Positions 48,501 to 61,379 are shown, numbered from the stretch's first letter. The stretch is 64,000 nucleotides of DNA from Bugulina stolonifera (GCA_935421135.1 OW285189.1:16575072-16639071); one strand, 5' to 3'. Numbers and translations: made by a program. Notes: a model not told the origin generated them from the letters alone.

Positions 48501-51367
48501 CTTACATTTTTCCCATCTTTTGTTGAAATATCCCAGACACAGTCAATGTTCTTAAGACCGGTTTTGGCTTTATAAAAGTTTTCTATAGCATCCAAGGATA
48601 TCTCAGCTTGGCCTTGACCCTCAAAGCTTATGTTGTAATAACAAGCTGTAACATACAAAGTACACGTGTTTTTTAATTCCAGCATTTCGCTAATGTGCTA
48701 AGCCATTGGTGCTGTAGCCTCTCAGGTTCAAATATCAATCACATATAAGTTCCATCTGCAGCTATAGAATCTAAATTACTGTTGAAATATAAGTTCTTTA
48801 TAGCAGCTGAATTTTATAAGATTATGCCAAATCCTGCTGCCGGCTTGATAGTGCAGCAGAAACCAAGGCTATTTTAGCCTATATAGGTCAACTATACATA
48901 GGCTGTATATAGGTCAACTATACAAGGTAACCCTAAAGTTTTTAAGTACACGTAGGGCCTACATCTACAATTGTATACACACATGCGCATATGCGACAGA
49001 CGGAGGAGGTGTGTTAGCATTAAGCACAATGTGATAGGCACAGGAGGTGCACCAAGTTTCTATTGCTATTTCTTCATACTTACATTTACAGCATTCAACT
49101 TCTCCCGGTTCCGTATAATCTAAATATATATACAGTGTACATAGAATTAACTGTGTTAAGGATTTTTTAATACAGTAGACCTATCTGTTACATACATGTA
49201 CATGTGTATATGTACATGTGTATATGTACATGTGTATATGTACATGTGTATATGTACATGTGTATATGTACATGTGTATATGTACATGTGTATATGTACA
49301 TGTATATGTACATGCAGAATGAACAAACTATTACACGTACATGTGTGTGAATCTGCTCAATGTATGTTGAATTGGGAAAGTCAGCTTTATACAAAGCCCC
49401 ACTACTTACATGTACATGCTTCGCATTATGAAATGTACACATTTATCATAAGTGGATCGTGTGATGACAGAGTAGACAAACATCCCATAGTGCAAAAATT
49501 GTATAATGAGAATCGTCTATAATAGATGGAAGATCTCAGAAGGTGATGTGATAGTTCAAAACAATTTTTCAAGTACACTTGTATGCAAAAATGTGTTAGA
49601 TAGACTATAAAGTCTAATAGGAATTGCTAAAAAACTCACTCGGAGCTGGGAACGAATTATTGATGTAAATTGTAAATCCCGATTCCTCTATGACATCATC
49701 GGTGGAAAACACGAGCCGCATGAAGCTTGCAGACGACGTAAACACTAATGAGTTTGCTGACCCATGTCCACAAATCTTGTCTATGATTGGAGAAAAGACA
49801 AAGGGGCCATCTTGGATTGTCACAGAGTCATATTTGCAGTTTTCTTCTTCCTCTATGAAATAGTCCTTTGTGAATGTTATTCTCACTCTGTGGCCAGGTT
49901 CAGCTATCAAATAGGTTGGCAAATGCATACGTCTGCATCATTGAAAATCTAAGCATACACTATTTACAGTAGCTCATTGACACTTGTAAGTTTAATTGTT
50001 TTTCGAAACATGTTTGCAAGACAATGCTACTACAGCAATGCTACTAACTGCAAAAATGCTACTAACTTCAACAATGCTACAACTTTGACAGTGCTACTAA
50101 CTTTGACAATGCTACAACTTTGACAGTGCTACTAACTTTGACAATGCTGGTGAGTTGCTCACAAAACCACACAATGAACCAAAATTAAATAGTTTTTCAT
50201 GATCGCATTTGTTGAAAAAGTAGGCAGATACCAAGTTAGAGTCATTAATGTTTATCATTTCAAGTACAGTACATTGTAATGTAACTGCAAAATAGGTTGC
50301 TAATGAACTTAATTGTGTTTCTACCTCACAGCCATCTTGGTCACTAAATCACTGAGTATCCTGACTATCCATCAATTTATAGTATAGTGGTTATGACTGT
50401 ATATACCCTGGCTATCAAGCTTAAAGCTCAGGTTCATGGTTTTGCACAAACTAATGTCTACAAGGTCTATTGATTTATTTGAAGAGCAAAAGGATTAAAA
50501 GAGGTACTACACTCTGACTGTACAGATAGCATAATAAATAGCATTTTACCCCATCCCACCCCCCCCACCCTCCCCAAGAATATAAAGCCACACTCTAGCA
50601 ATACAATTACCTTTCACCAATTTAACACAGTTTTGGTTAGGCAGATACTTCTCATTGGTCAGAATGTGGCTGTTGATGATGTTGGTTTTTCTGCCAAGGA
50701 TGAAAGGGAAACAAGATGACTTCATTGTTTTGATTGCGCCTTTATCTAGGTCATACAGTTTCGTATTCATGGCTGGTTCACTGGGTAGTGGGTAGCGACT
50801 TTCTCTCTCAGCTTTAATTATAGAATAAAATGTTTGTAGTCATTTGAAACATTGATAGTTTACAATTGATGTCAATAGGCGGTCGTATGTATGCGAATCG
50901 ACTAATAGGTGTTAGACGTTCTGTACCGAATAATGGAAAATGACTAAAATAATTTGTCATTTAAAATTTTGTGAACTACTTTCAGGAGATCAAGTGGGCC
51001 ATTGGTAACTATGTCAATAACCATACATGTTTCCTTATGGATAATGAGAATGCAAAGCGCTAGCAGCAACTAAGTAAAATATGTTTTAGAACAAAAATAT
51101 TGGAGGAGCTTAAACACTACATGAGTCTGTCAGAAGTTGAAATTATGATAGCCAGAAATTTAGATTATAATTTTTATTACACATAGTAAGAGTTGTTATT
51201 ATTACAGGTAATTTATAATTGCTACAACTTTGAATGCGGGTTGAAAGTGCATTATTTGTATAAAGTATTTCTGCATTGAGTATTCCTAATTCAAATAATA
51301 TTTACATACCTTTTATATTGACACCAAGTAGAGTCGTTAGTACTATTATTAAATTAAAAGTTCCCAT
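42548..51367 (-). CDS. NETO-like CUB-CUB-LDLa type I membrane protein
   Basis: Ten exons: 51310-51367, 50611-50811, 49640-49903, 49084-49119, 48506-48645, 47688-47779, 46990-47171, 46729-46866, 43078-43299, 42548-42807. They join to 530 residues. Residues 1-19 are a signal peptide. About 50-170 is CUB 1 ('CKYDSVTIQDG', 'KICGHGSANS', 'MRLVFSTDD', GFTIYI). About 187-312 is a weaker CUB-like module ('NIDCVWDIS', 'MPTIRLNFTSF'). LDLa is about 326-366, with six cysteines and 'CNGYSNCPDGDDES'. The membrane span is about 379-398, and the tail of about 130 residues is Ser- and Arg-rich. Most boundaries are phase 1, typical of shuffled extracellular modules. Module order and length equal those of NETO1/NETO2. 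Orthology is inference, and other CUB/LDLa receptors remain possible. Confidence 0.82.
43340..45250. repeat. Giant 15-bp minisatellite in NETO-like intron
   Basis: About 125 head-to-tail copies of 'gtaatgtagtgcagt', nearly all identical. Variants cluster: 'gtgatg' units at 44476-44525, 'gcggt' units at 45117-45150, and 'ttgtgtagt' units near 44796, 44826 and 45020. Two 'gttcagt' variants lie exactly 765 bases (51 units) apart. The period is divisible by three, so Val-Gln-Cys-Asn and Leu-His-Cys-Thr frames stay open on both strands, but it sits in the intron before the transmembrane exon. Confidence 0.98.
45251..45600. repeat. Degenerate edge of the minisatellite
   Basis: Irregular 'gtgtagtgtagtgcatatgt' and 'gaatagtgtagtgcag' units continue the array with mixed periods, as expected for an older edge of an expanding repeat. 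Confidence 0.9.
48005..48170 (+). mobile_element. tRNA-derived SINE in NETO-like intron
   Basis: A-box-like 'tggcctagtcgttggaatgc' and B-box-like 'ggtttaattccc', then a body with 'ctgctgcgctactttgtc'. Its head resembles the SINE at 33.7 kb. It lies between exons 48506-48645 and 47688-47779, antisense to the gene. Confidence 0.65.
49193..49316. repeat. 14-bp tandem repeat in NETO-like intron
   Basis: Eight or nine copies of 'tacatgtgtatatg', ending in (tacatg) units, just upstream of the 36-base exon 49084-49119. Confidence 0.95.
50023..50148. repeat. 17-18-bp tandem repeat in NETO-like intron
   Basis: Seven diverged copies of 'caatgctactaactttga', between the exons at 50611-50811 and 49640-49903. 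Confidence 0.85.
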
Positions 51368-53526
51368 TTCGACGTCTTCAATCTTTGTTTTTAGTTAAGA
51401 GTCAGTCTACTTACTCATCTGCAATGCACATACATGTCCATGTTGTACAAAAGCATCAGGAAGATCAGTGGCTATGCTAACAAGCCATCACCTATCAGAA
51501 TGTCTCTAGGTTGACCAATATACAAGTTAAATATAAGTCCTCGCTGGTTATTAGCTTCAGAGTTATGGGAACAGACATACTGTGAACATCTAGTACCAGC
51601 TAATAACATACGAAGACTCGACTAACGTAAATACTCGACTTACTTGCTACTATTAGTAGCTCTCTTCCCAAACTGGTGAAATCAATTATCTCCTTTCAGT
51701 GAATTGCTAATTTGGTCAGCAGAGTGGCATAGGTATGTGAATGTTATGGAATGCAAACATTAAGCATAATATTTGCAAAAATGGCACTTCCAAATAGAAA
51801 GTGATTCAAATTTTCCTGCCAATAACTATAAATAAACAAGGATCTCTACATTTTATTATTGAAGAGATTACATTGAAAGTTTTTACATACATACATCGAT
51901 CTCTACTCACCTCTTTGGTGTCTCTCTAATCCAGCAACCAAAGCTTTGTTATAATCAGAAGGAGAAATCAGCACATTTAAAATGTTATAGAATAATTTCA
52001 TTTAAAAGTTCATACCCTTAAACCAAGCATTATATATTTTATTTACATGAACTTGCAAGTACCACTATAATAAATCTTTTATTGTGTCAAGCATATACAC
52101 ACAAAGTGGAAGTAAATTGACTGACCATTTCTATGTGCTGACTTGCCTAGTGCTGCCTCCTTTGTAGTTATGATAGTCATACTAACCTTCCACACACAGT
52201 AGGTCAGTACTATTATCAATATTAATATGCTATAATACTTTACTGCACATGTAATATTGTTATGCATCCTTGGCTGCTTATACCACATACTGATGAATTA
52301 ACTCAATGTAAACAAATTAGTAGTACAAATAAGGTATATCAGGTACATTATATATAATAATTACATTACATTTGGTATATATAATAATTAGCAGTCTAAT
52401 CAATTCATACACAATTCTTTGTAAGCTCTGCTTGTACTAGATTTCTAATTAGGTCTACACACTATACATAGTTAGACTAACTTCCAAAGTTAGCCCAAAT
52501 TTGCGTTTACAACTGCAGGTAGACTATTAATACCTGCTTCTACATATCACACCTGCAAATGCTGCAACCAAATTATTGGGTTAAACATGATTAAATAATA
52601 ACATTTTCTCTCATAACCACTAATTAAACCTCGCTAAGTAATCCAGCACCTTACTTCTATATTTGTCGGCCTATTGCTACTGTTTATATTTGTATTGCTA
52701 GCAGCCCTTATTAACCAAGTCTTGATTATTTTTATACTCTGTAGAGAAATTAATTTACCATGTGTGATAATAAACAACAGTGTTAACTTATTTCCACAAC
52801 CGCACCAACTAAAAAGAGAAATATTGGGCTATTACATATTATGCTGTCTACTGCATAGTTTGAATCACTAGCTGCCAAGCCACATAAACTAGCTGTACTT
52901 AACTCGCTCTCATTTAATATCCAATGTACGTCTTCGTATCTACCAGAATGCTCGGTGTATTATAAACAGCTTGTGTCAGACAATGATTTATACAGTAGAA
53001 TAAAAAATGCTTGTACATTGCAATTTTTAGTGATAGTCATTTTAATTATTATAACTATTGCAGCAATCATCTATAAAAAAATAAAATACTAAATAAAATA
53101 TTATAGTATACCATTGGACTGTAATCTAATAAAGTAAGAATTTATACTACATGTTATATGTACAAGTGAATTGCATTAATGATTATGTACAAACTAGGTA
53201 AGTTAGTTATGTAAACCAAAATCTAATCATAGATATGTAATTAAATCTATACTAGATCAGGCCCTAAAAGTAAGAATTGTACTAACAATATGGTAGACTA
53301 CATGACTGTATATCAAATTGTTGTAGTGGAATCTTTCATTGAATCTCAGGCTTTTTCATCTCTAAGGCAAATTGGCTATAACAGTGGCATGAGTTCTTGG
53401 ACACCCATTCAGACACAGCTGGAAGGTGTAAAATACAGGCCAAGTAATAAAAGCAAATTAGCCATTGAATACCATATTCATTAAAATAGAGTACAATATT
53501 ACACTGCATTGCATCTATAGAATGCA
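51368..53526. other. Upstream region of NETO-like gene, no gene called
   Basis: Possible non-coding exon on minus at about 51914-51946, with clean AG and GTGAGT borders, perhaps 5' UTR of the NETO-like gene. A frame with a hydrophobic stretch at about 52185-52288 (-) ends at a GTTAGT donor but does not join any partner in frame. The rest is AT-rich sequence with no supported feature. Confidence 0.4.
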
Positions 53527-54972
53527 TCACGTCGTGTATCCATGGAGTTTGGATATCGATGATCTGTATTTCTCTTCCAGTTTCCAGAGTTGAACAGTGT
53601 CCATCTCTTCTTTACTTGGTACTAAAAGGCATCTTATCTCACTGTCTTTCTTTGTTTTCAACATGGCCGCCTCGGAATATCCTTGATCCTTTCCAGTTCT
53701 AATCATCTGCCGGATATCTGGACCAATTGCTGGCTTAATAGGAGGAATCTTCGGTCGAGTGTTCAGACTACCTCTCGTCGGCCTTTTATGTGTTATTCGA
53801 GCTTCAGCTAGCGCCTCCTTAATAATGTCATCACGAGAGAGTAAAGGTTTGCTTGTTTTTAGGTTCATAAGTTGTAGCTGAGTTTCGGGTGGCGTAGCCT
53901 TAGCTACTACCCTGTTAATCAATAGTGTGATCATATCCTGTATTATTGAATTGCGGACTATGCCTGTGTTACCAAAATTTTTGGATTCAGTTGCGGTTTC
54001 GTCTGCTTCAAATGCACTAAAATCAAATAATTATATCATGTAGGACCAAATGAATGAATGTGGTACATGTAGCGTAACCATACCACATGTACATGATTGT
54101 AAGCCTTTGTTAGGAAAACTGTTCCACTAAAACTGACTCTGGGAACAACTGTTTTCTGTTCTATAGTAATGTACACCTATATAATGCAACCCTATTGATA
54201 TTAGGATGTAGTCACTTATTTCATTTGTTTCAAATAAGTATGTATGCACGGCGTGCATGCATTTATTGTCATAAATGCATAAAGTAAACTAATTTATGCA
54301 GATTTTCCTTGTACATTCTGGTCAGCCAGCTGAAATTTTATCTTTTGGCAATTTATGGCAGCAACTAATACAAAAAAGCTAAACATTTCACTATAGTCAA
54401 CTGTAATTATTTAACTGAAATCTGCAGATTAAAATGATCAAAACTGCTTACCCAATAGGGAATAAGTAACGTGCCCCGCTACTCATCAGCTCATCACTGT
54501 CGTCTGTATCTGGTAGTTCGTCTGGTAAAGTCGGGTAAAGAAGTTGTGAATCAGACTTTAATTCCACCTCTTCCTCCGCCATTCGGATTGCATCATTCCT
54601 GCAAACATGGCATGTTGTCTATTCATGCACATGCAACAACATTCAAAATTTTGTCCTGAAATATGTAGGCCTACGTGTACTACATTGTAACTACTATCGC
54701 TAGACTATCGGTACTTATCATTGGGGAAAGCAGCTGTTAGTAGCAAGGTCAAGGTTATTATTTACTTTTTCTACCACATTGGCATCTGCTACTGAACATC
54801 ACTGAATTGAGAGAAACTAGTAGTCTTGTCACAATTTTATAAGTTTTTCTGTAGATTACCTTTTGGCAGAAGATAAAAGGTACGTAGCCACAACACTGCT
54901 AACTGGTCTCTCTTCCCGTCTCCTCAAAGGTCGTCCATGATGATGACGAGTTAGCCCTGCTGCAGCAGCCAT
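53527..54972 (-). CDS. Unrecognised 249-residue hydrophilic protein
   Basis: Three exons, 54860-54972, 54452-54598 and 53527-54016, join in phase 2 to 249 residues. The start ATG, in aacaatATGG context, follows an in-frame stop further upstream. The N-terminus is basic ('LTRHHHGRPLRRREERP'), followed by 'VATYLLSSAKRNDAIR', an acidic middle ('LPDELPDTDDSDELMSS'), a predicted helical stretch ('RNSIIQDMITLLINRVV') and a charged C-terminus ('DDIIKEALAEARITHKR', 'KLEEKYRSSISKLH'). There is no signal peptide, no membrane span and few cysteines, so it is probably intracellular. Clean splice signals and frame continuity support a real gene. I do not recognise the family. Confidence 0.75.
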
Positions 54973-56160
54973 ATTGTTCAAGATTAAGGCTTCTGCATAA
55001 TTATTATAGGCTAAGGAACTACTAGTGAATGAAGTAAACTGCACAGTCCAGTCAAGTATGCAGTTTATTATAATCTCCTGAGACTAAAATACAATAGAGC
55101 GTGTTAACTAGTGTGCATAGCCTGTGAACTAATGTGGGTAGTAGTAAGGGTGGCTGACCATAACCTCCCTACCATGCAAAGGAATTATTTAACCTGTAAT
55201 TGATTGTACAACTTCTTTCATGATATCAATTGGTTAGAGTATTAGTGTTTGACAGTTGCTAGGTAACGGTGAAAACAAGAGCATTAAAATTCTAGAATAC
55301 AAACATTGAGACATCCTACATGAGTAAATATAGCACAGGATATACAAAGTATCATATTATGCATACATATAATATAAGTTAATCTTTCTCTTCTAATATA
55401 CTCTACATGTAGTTGTGACATGCTATGAATCTTTCTCTTCTAATATACTCTACATGTAGTTGTGACATGCTATGAATCTCACGTGTACCTGCACTTGCAT
55501 GACACCACCACAGGTATAATGTACATGACATGTACACTTGGAGTATGAGTGTCACATGCACTACAGATTACATAATAGTAATACTTGATTTACAAGCATA
55601 TATACATATAATACAGGTACATGGCTGGATAGTAAGCCAGTGATGTACATGTATAAATACAGTTCACATTCCTAATTAATGATATCGCTATGACAGGACA
55701 GTCATGGTACTACATAGCACAATGGGCTGCAAAATGATTTTTATTGCACAATTCACAATATTCTATCATTGCTGCTAGCAAAGTCATGTACATGTACATG
55801 ATTATTTAGTATCATTAAGCTATGTACATGTATTATATATGCACATTACACTGCATTTGTAAGTTTTCTTTCCTTGTAAGCTTACAAATTAGCAATCTAG
55901 AGAGAAGACAACTGCTTATACCCATGGTACATTTTAGTCAAAAGTGACATATTACTATCTATGCACTATGAAACCTAGTACTGGTATGGCTTATCAGGGG
56001 GTAGTGTACTGTAATAAGTAGCATTGAATGTACACGAATATGTTGGATCTATCCGAACCAAACTGATCTAAGGTGTTTCAGTAAGGGGTTGTGCTCTTCT
56101 ACTGAAAATTACCAGACAAATACATTACAGTAAAACGTCTGATCTGAGAATGACCTACTT
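54973..56160. other. Intergenic
   Basis: Contains a 47-bp direct duplication ('aatctttctcttctaatata' with its continuation) at about 55382-55476, and several tacatgta words. No gene found. Confidence 0.5.
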
Positions 56161-56169
56161 TAGGTATTG

Positions 56170-56433
56170 AGGTGCAAGCGCACGAGAGAGTTTTGGGGCC
56201 AGCGTTTTCTGAGCGAGCGTTGAACGCTATGCCCTTGATAAACACACAGTGTGTATTCGCTTCGCCACTACACACGTGTTTATGTTGATTAACTCTGATC
56301 ATCAGCCAATCAGTGTCAAGCGAATCATCTCAATACCTCAGCTGGCTCAGCTCGAGCGTTTTGAGAGCGTTGGTACCCTGGCAATTCGCGAGCATCAAGT
56401 TCGCTCCAAAACGCTCCCGTATGTTTGCACCTT
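56170..56433. mobile_element. MITE-like inverted-repeat element
   Basis: The left end, 'aggtgcaagcgcacgagaga' then 'gttttgg', is matched in reverse complement by the right end, which reads 'aggtgcaaacatacgggagc' then 'gttttgg' on minus: about 27 bases with several mismatches. The 264-base interior is far richer in GC and CpG than its surroundings and repeats 'gagcgtt' and 'gcgagc' words. No coding capacity. The target site is uncertain. Confidence 0.65.
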
Positions 56434-57104
56434 TATACTTTTCCTATGCAAGAGACTAGGAGTATACAGCATGAAATGCTACACAGTGTATCATAAGCTA
56501 CACCACTGTGTAACTGCATGTACTAAAGCCGTACAGTCTGTGACAGAGTAAATCAAGTTATACAGTCAATGCTTCAGATGAAAAGGGCCCCTTTACAGTC
56601 AACATAATTATGGTCATGACCTAATTATCCAACAACCTAATTATATCTGTCTTACCTAATTAGTGTATATTTGTCTGCTTGTCTGTTAGCTCGGCAGAGT
56701 GGTAACTTATACGTTATGCTTACAGATCTGATACCCTTCCATTAGACATAAGAGATCCCTGTTTATGTAAAATAAATCATTGTGATTCACATTCTGGTAG
56801 AATTTGTGGAACACCCAGTAGTTTGGTTTCACAGAAGATGTTTCTAATGACTAATGAAATGAGATATAGGCTACAAGGCATGTGGTTTCTATAATATAGC
56901 GGTATACGAACCAGTTTACAGACCAATTTTGTCAAAAGTACCAGCTTTTACTGAAACTAGTGGAAATTATAACATAATATAACTTATGGCCAAAACCCTA
57001 TAGTACCTTGCATATGGTAAAGTGTTTTCTAGAATGTTTTAGAGTATTTGGTTCAGTATACCTCTACTGCTCATCGGTCCTGCTTTCCTTTTGGATACCA
57101 AGCT

Positions 57105-57230
57105 GGTGCAGTGGTTCATGTGTCTGTTCACTGTGCTAGGCGATTAGGTGCAGCATAGCCTTGGGTTCAAACTCTAGTCAGAGATGAAATATTGCTACAT
57201 ATGTAGAACCGGGCCCCTGACTGCCCATAA
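57105..57230 (+). mobile_element. tRNA-like SINE head (family 2)
   Basis: 'ctggtgcagtggttcatgtg', 'cactgtgctaggcgatta' and B-box-like 'gggttcaaactctagtc', then 'accgggcccctgactgccca'. It is close to the copies at 8.43 and 32.35 kb. Confidence 0.65.
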
Positions 57231-57239
57231 ATAAGTTTC

Positions 57240-60200
57240 TTTGCAAGAAAACTATCGCATATAACTTATGACTTTTGGAATATTGAGACCTCTGTTTACC
57301 ACCTGCATTGTATATAATAGTTACATTATTTACCAAGTCTACCTTTTGCTGTGTAGGGAGCAAATAAACCTATGATAGTAGTCCTCAGGTGCCTCAAGTT
57401 CCTACTCTCCTATACTTGAGTAGTTATAAATACATGTACATACATGTACATGTAGTATTATTATACCCCCTTGTATTAAATAGCATATTATATGTATATT
57501 AATAACTGCCCTTTATCTACATTGTACAAATAATTATATTAGTCTGGAACGTAGCCAAAAACGAATTGTTTAATATTTCAGCAATATTTGAACAACATTA
57601 ACATGAAATTCAGTACACTGTGTACGATGCATTACACAACATATTGATATATGATAAGAAACCCTGATAAGGTTTTATTAAGGTGTTATGCTTGTTTGTC
57701 GATTTGTCTGCAACCACTACTGACATTTCTTATTAGAGGAAGTGAAAAAGCCCTTGCTAGCGCATTTTATGTGACAGGAAGTAATTGGTCGTCTCTTTAC
57801 TGCTGTTAATTGTTCCATTAGATGTCCAAGTATCATGCTTATTTAGAAAATATGGCGGTTTATCGATTTTAGCAACCTCAGGGGTAAATCTGCTATAATA
57901 GAAGATGAATTAAAACATCCTGATTTGTGATTTTTATTTGTTTAGAACTATCTTTATGGCCATTAGAATTATATTAGCGCTCATCGGCAGAACTGCACTC
58001 TGTTGGACCGAGAGCCAACATGAAAATCTATCCATCAAATTCATCATAAGCTATGATGAAAAATTTGAATCTTCTAGTTATATGTATACTTTATCTGCCA
58101 AAGTTTATATTTATTAAATTCAGCAGCAGCAAGCATGTTTAGAGTGACTTAACTTGCATTTCATGTATTTTTCTTGGTTAGCTAAATATTGATGACTGGC
58201 AATTTGACCTTAGGAGAGTACTTTCTCTTTAGTGGTTGAGTTGGCCTGGTTTGACTGACAATCACCCAGACAGTGAATCAGTTTTACAGCCCTTAATCTT
58301 TAGAAGGAATTGGAACTCAGACTAAGAATGAACTGTGGGATGGCAATTATTTATAGCTTTTTTGTGTAACTTTTTATAGAGCAACTATAAGTAAATTGAA
58401 TGGTGTGTTCTTGTAGTTGAATCAAACACGCTGTTTAACATCATACTTTGGAATAAGAATAACTGTATTTGAGTAACATATAATAGAATATGCATTGTGT
58501 TACCTCACAATATTACGTGTAAATTATATGGACTAAACTTTGAATCGACTTCGATTCACAGAAACTATTATGCAGGTATGACGATTCTTGGGATTCTACA
58601 TAGAGTTATTGAGTCATAAGAAGAACTATATCAATTTTCAGATACATTTACATTTACATGTCTTTGTAGTATAGACTGAAATCTATGATATAGACCGAGT
58701 TCTTTACGATATCGACCAAGATTTTTACGATATAGAGCAACATATTTATGATATGGACCAAGATTATACATTACACATTTTTTTGCATTATTTTTTCAGT
58801 CAACCAATTGCAATAAAAGTATATCACAAATGCACGTCTTCTTATTCAGCAAACTCAATGAATTTTATTATCAAAATTATGTTAGGATTTTCAACTAAGG
58901 CAGTGCTATGCACTTGCAGCTAAGGAATGCTACAGTTCGAAAGCATGGAAGAGGCGCATCCGCTACTGTATGGTATATCGTAGTGATATATTATAATCAA
59001 CTACAACCATGTTATGAGTCATTGAAAGTCAGTGAATCCCAAGTCTGAGTACACTTTCTCATGTTCTCCTGTCAAGTTCTATTTTCTTGATGGCCTCTTA
59101 GTATCACTAAATTAGCTATTTATTGATTGCACATGCATGTAAACGTGTAGATAGATTACAATGCAATGCAAAAGTACATTTACAATTAAAATCTACCCAT
59201 ACCGAGTAATAGACAAATATATAGGCTTATTTCCATCTTGTAAAAGTGCAAGAAAAATTGTATATTATGTACAGGTAGCTAAGTAGCTACAGGTTTGTGC
59301 ACTTCCTTCTTTCAACATTTCTCAAGACCGTAAGATTTCCTGTCTCACGTGTATTTTATTTCTACGTTGACACCTTTATATAATTAGGTTTTCTTCATGA
59401 AGGCATTTTACTAGCTACATCTCTTTACACTGTTGTTATTTGCAAGTTTCAAGTAGAAAAACGTTGATAACAGACTTGATTAGCTGAGAAGACAAAAACT
59501 TGATAGCGTCCTTGGTAAGGTTGTATAACTCAAGCTGTAGAAATATTATTTATGCCACGAGGCAGTTAATGTGACTATCTACTGCACATGGGAATTCCCT
59601 GCTTAGCTAACTCTGCAATGTGCCTCGTTATAAAACCTAAATTCTAGCAATAAATTTTCGCTGCGTAACATAAAACCAGCTTAAAATAGTCTTTGAAATG
59701 ATCTCCAGGTTTTATACAAAATACAAGATAAACATGCATAAATGTCATTTAAAATGACTAGCCACGTGCTGACGTGCATAGGAACCTGTGAGAGACGTTA
59801 TGTAATGTGCATGCATGACAACACACGTGTATAATTTCTAGGTGTTAGGTAACACACATTTATAAGCATTTGCATTCATTTTGAGTTAAGGTTGCTTAAC
59901 CGATAAGTGATGAAGATGTACAATTTTCGATTCTCATTATATAATACACAGCGGCAACAAGACTGATGCTATCATGGATAATATTGAATATAATCTGAAA
60001 AAGAGGCTTTGCGAGACTAAGTATTTTGTTTTGAAAGTGTCAAAGTTATCTGCATGTAGGAAAAACAATAGAGTATCTTTATTGGAGTCATGCTCTCTCT
60101 ATCCTCTTCTATTGGCATGTACATGTACATGACCCATGACATTACCGCTGGATATACGGCATTATAACTTAGTGGACATAGTAGCCAAGCTATGTCTGTC

Positions 60201-60840
60201 TGTAGCTGAACTCCGAACAAGATTTTAGCTCAAGCTGCATACTTACATACTTACGTGATATAAGGATGCATATCTGGCAAGGTCCACAGAAAACAAAATC
60301 AAAAAAGTTCCTTTAAAATAGAATATTAATATTATTGTATGTGTCAGTCATTTCAGATAGATAGACTGTTTAATGCCTTAAACAGAGTTTACCATCATCG
60401 CTTCGTTAATGAAAATTGGAAGAAATTTTACAAAACTAAAAGGTTATTCACAGAACTTTTAGATCTATATGCGTTTTAGTCAAGCTAGGAGGAATGACAT
60501 AATATGTGGAAATTCTATAACATTTGTTTTACATAGCAGTCTTCGCATCACTTCAGTTTAATACCGTAAATTTTCTTTATCGATTCAATTTCTACTCAAT
60601 AATTACTTTCTGTAGTTGCTAGTTGTTTAACAAGAAAAAGACATGCTGCTTGTGCTGTCTGTCTACTGCAGCAGTGAGAGCTACAAAGTAGAAGCTAAAG
60701 CCGATCAATAAACAGTGTGACATTTACCAGTTAACTAGAAATCTACATTTACGCATTACATAGCCATCCTACACTAGTAGCCCACTTGTGCTACTGTCAG
60801 AGTTTCTAGGTATAGTGGAGTGGCTTGTTATTCTTCATTG
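57240..60840. other. Intergenic, no gene found
   Basis: AT-rich sequence. A degenerate 27-30-bp tandem repeat around 'gatatagaccaagatttt' lies at about 58672-58765. A short frame at about 57956 (+) starts with a signal-like stretch but is only about 54 codons long and has no partner exon. Confidence 0.45.
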
Positions 60841-60919
60841 TTTATGGTCTAGTAGTGCTTAGCAGCATCCATGCGACGACTGCAGCACAACAGGAGACCA
60901 GTCTGGGAGCAGTGGAGAA

Positions 60920-60952
60920 CACACTCTCTGACCTCAGTGATCAGAGAGTGTG
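60920..60952. other. Perfect 12-bp-stem hairpin
   Basis: 'cacactctctga' at 60920-60931 is the exact complement of 'tcagagagtgtg' at 60941-60952, with a 9-base loop. It lies within a short GC-richer stretch, 60850-61040, that is open on both strands but has no recognised domain. Confidence 0.7.
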
Positions 60953-61299
60953 AAGGTTCTAAAGACAACACCCACCCCACGCACCTGGTTAATAATTTGC
61001 TCAATTTACCAAACATCATCCCAGTTGCGGGCAAACACATACATGTAGTTCACAAAAATTGCAATCTTTTTTTACATCCAATGTACGTTCGTATACATTG
61101 TGTGGTTGAACTATATATTATTTTATAGATATCAAACACATGCGCATGCAAAAGATCGTTTTTTCTAGATCTACACGCATATCGGCTGTTGCAGTTTGAC
61201 ACAGTTCAATTGCACGCCCCCTGGTGGAAGCAAGGATCGGATTCTACAGGTGGAAGTAGGTTTAGTGTGAGGTGAAGTATCCAAGTGTGAGTTGTGTAC

Positions 61300-61372
61300 C
61301 ATTTGGTGCAAGGTGTCAGCTGTGAGGTGTTAGCTGTGAGGTGTCAGCTGTGAGGTATCAGCTGTGTGCCAT
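61300..61372. repeat. 15-17-bp tandem repeat
   Basis: Four copies of 'tcagctgtgaggtgt' with small variants, followed by a partial copy. Confidence 0.9.
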
Positions 61373-61379
61373 GCAAGAA

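Noticed and set aside
52185..52288. Minus-strand frame with a hydrophobic stretch (YYSILILIIVLTYCVW) ending at a GTTAGT donor
   Set aside because: No downstream exon joins it in frame, and the start lacks support.
57956..58120. Short plus-strand frame starting MAIRIILALIGRTALCW, signal-peptide-like
   Set aside because: About 54 codons with no homologue, splice partner or repeat support.
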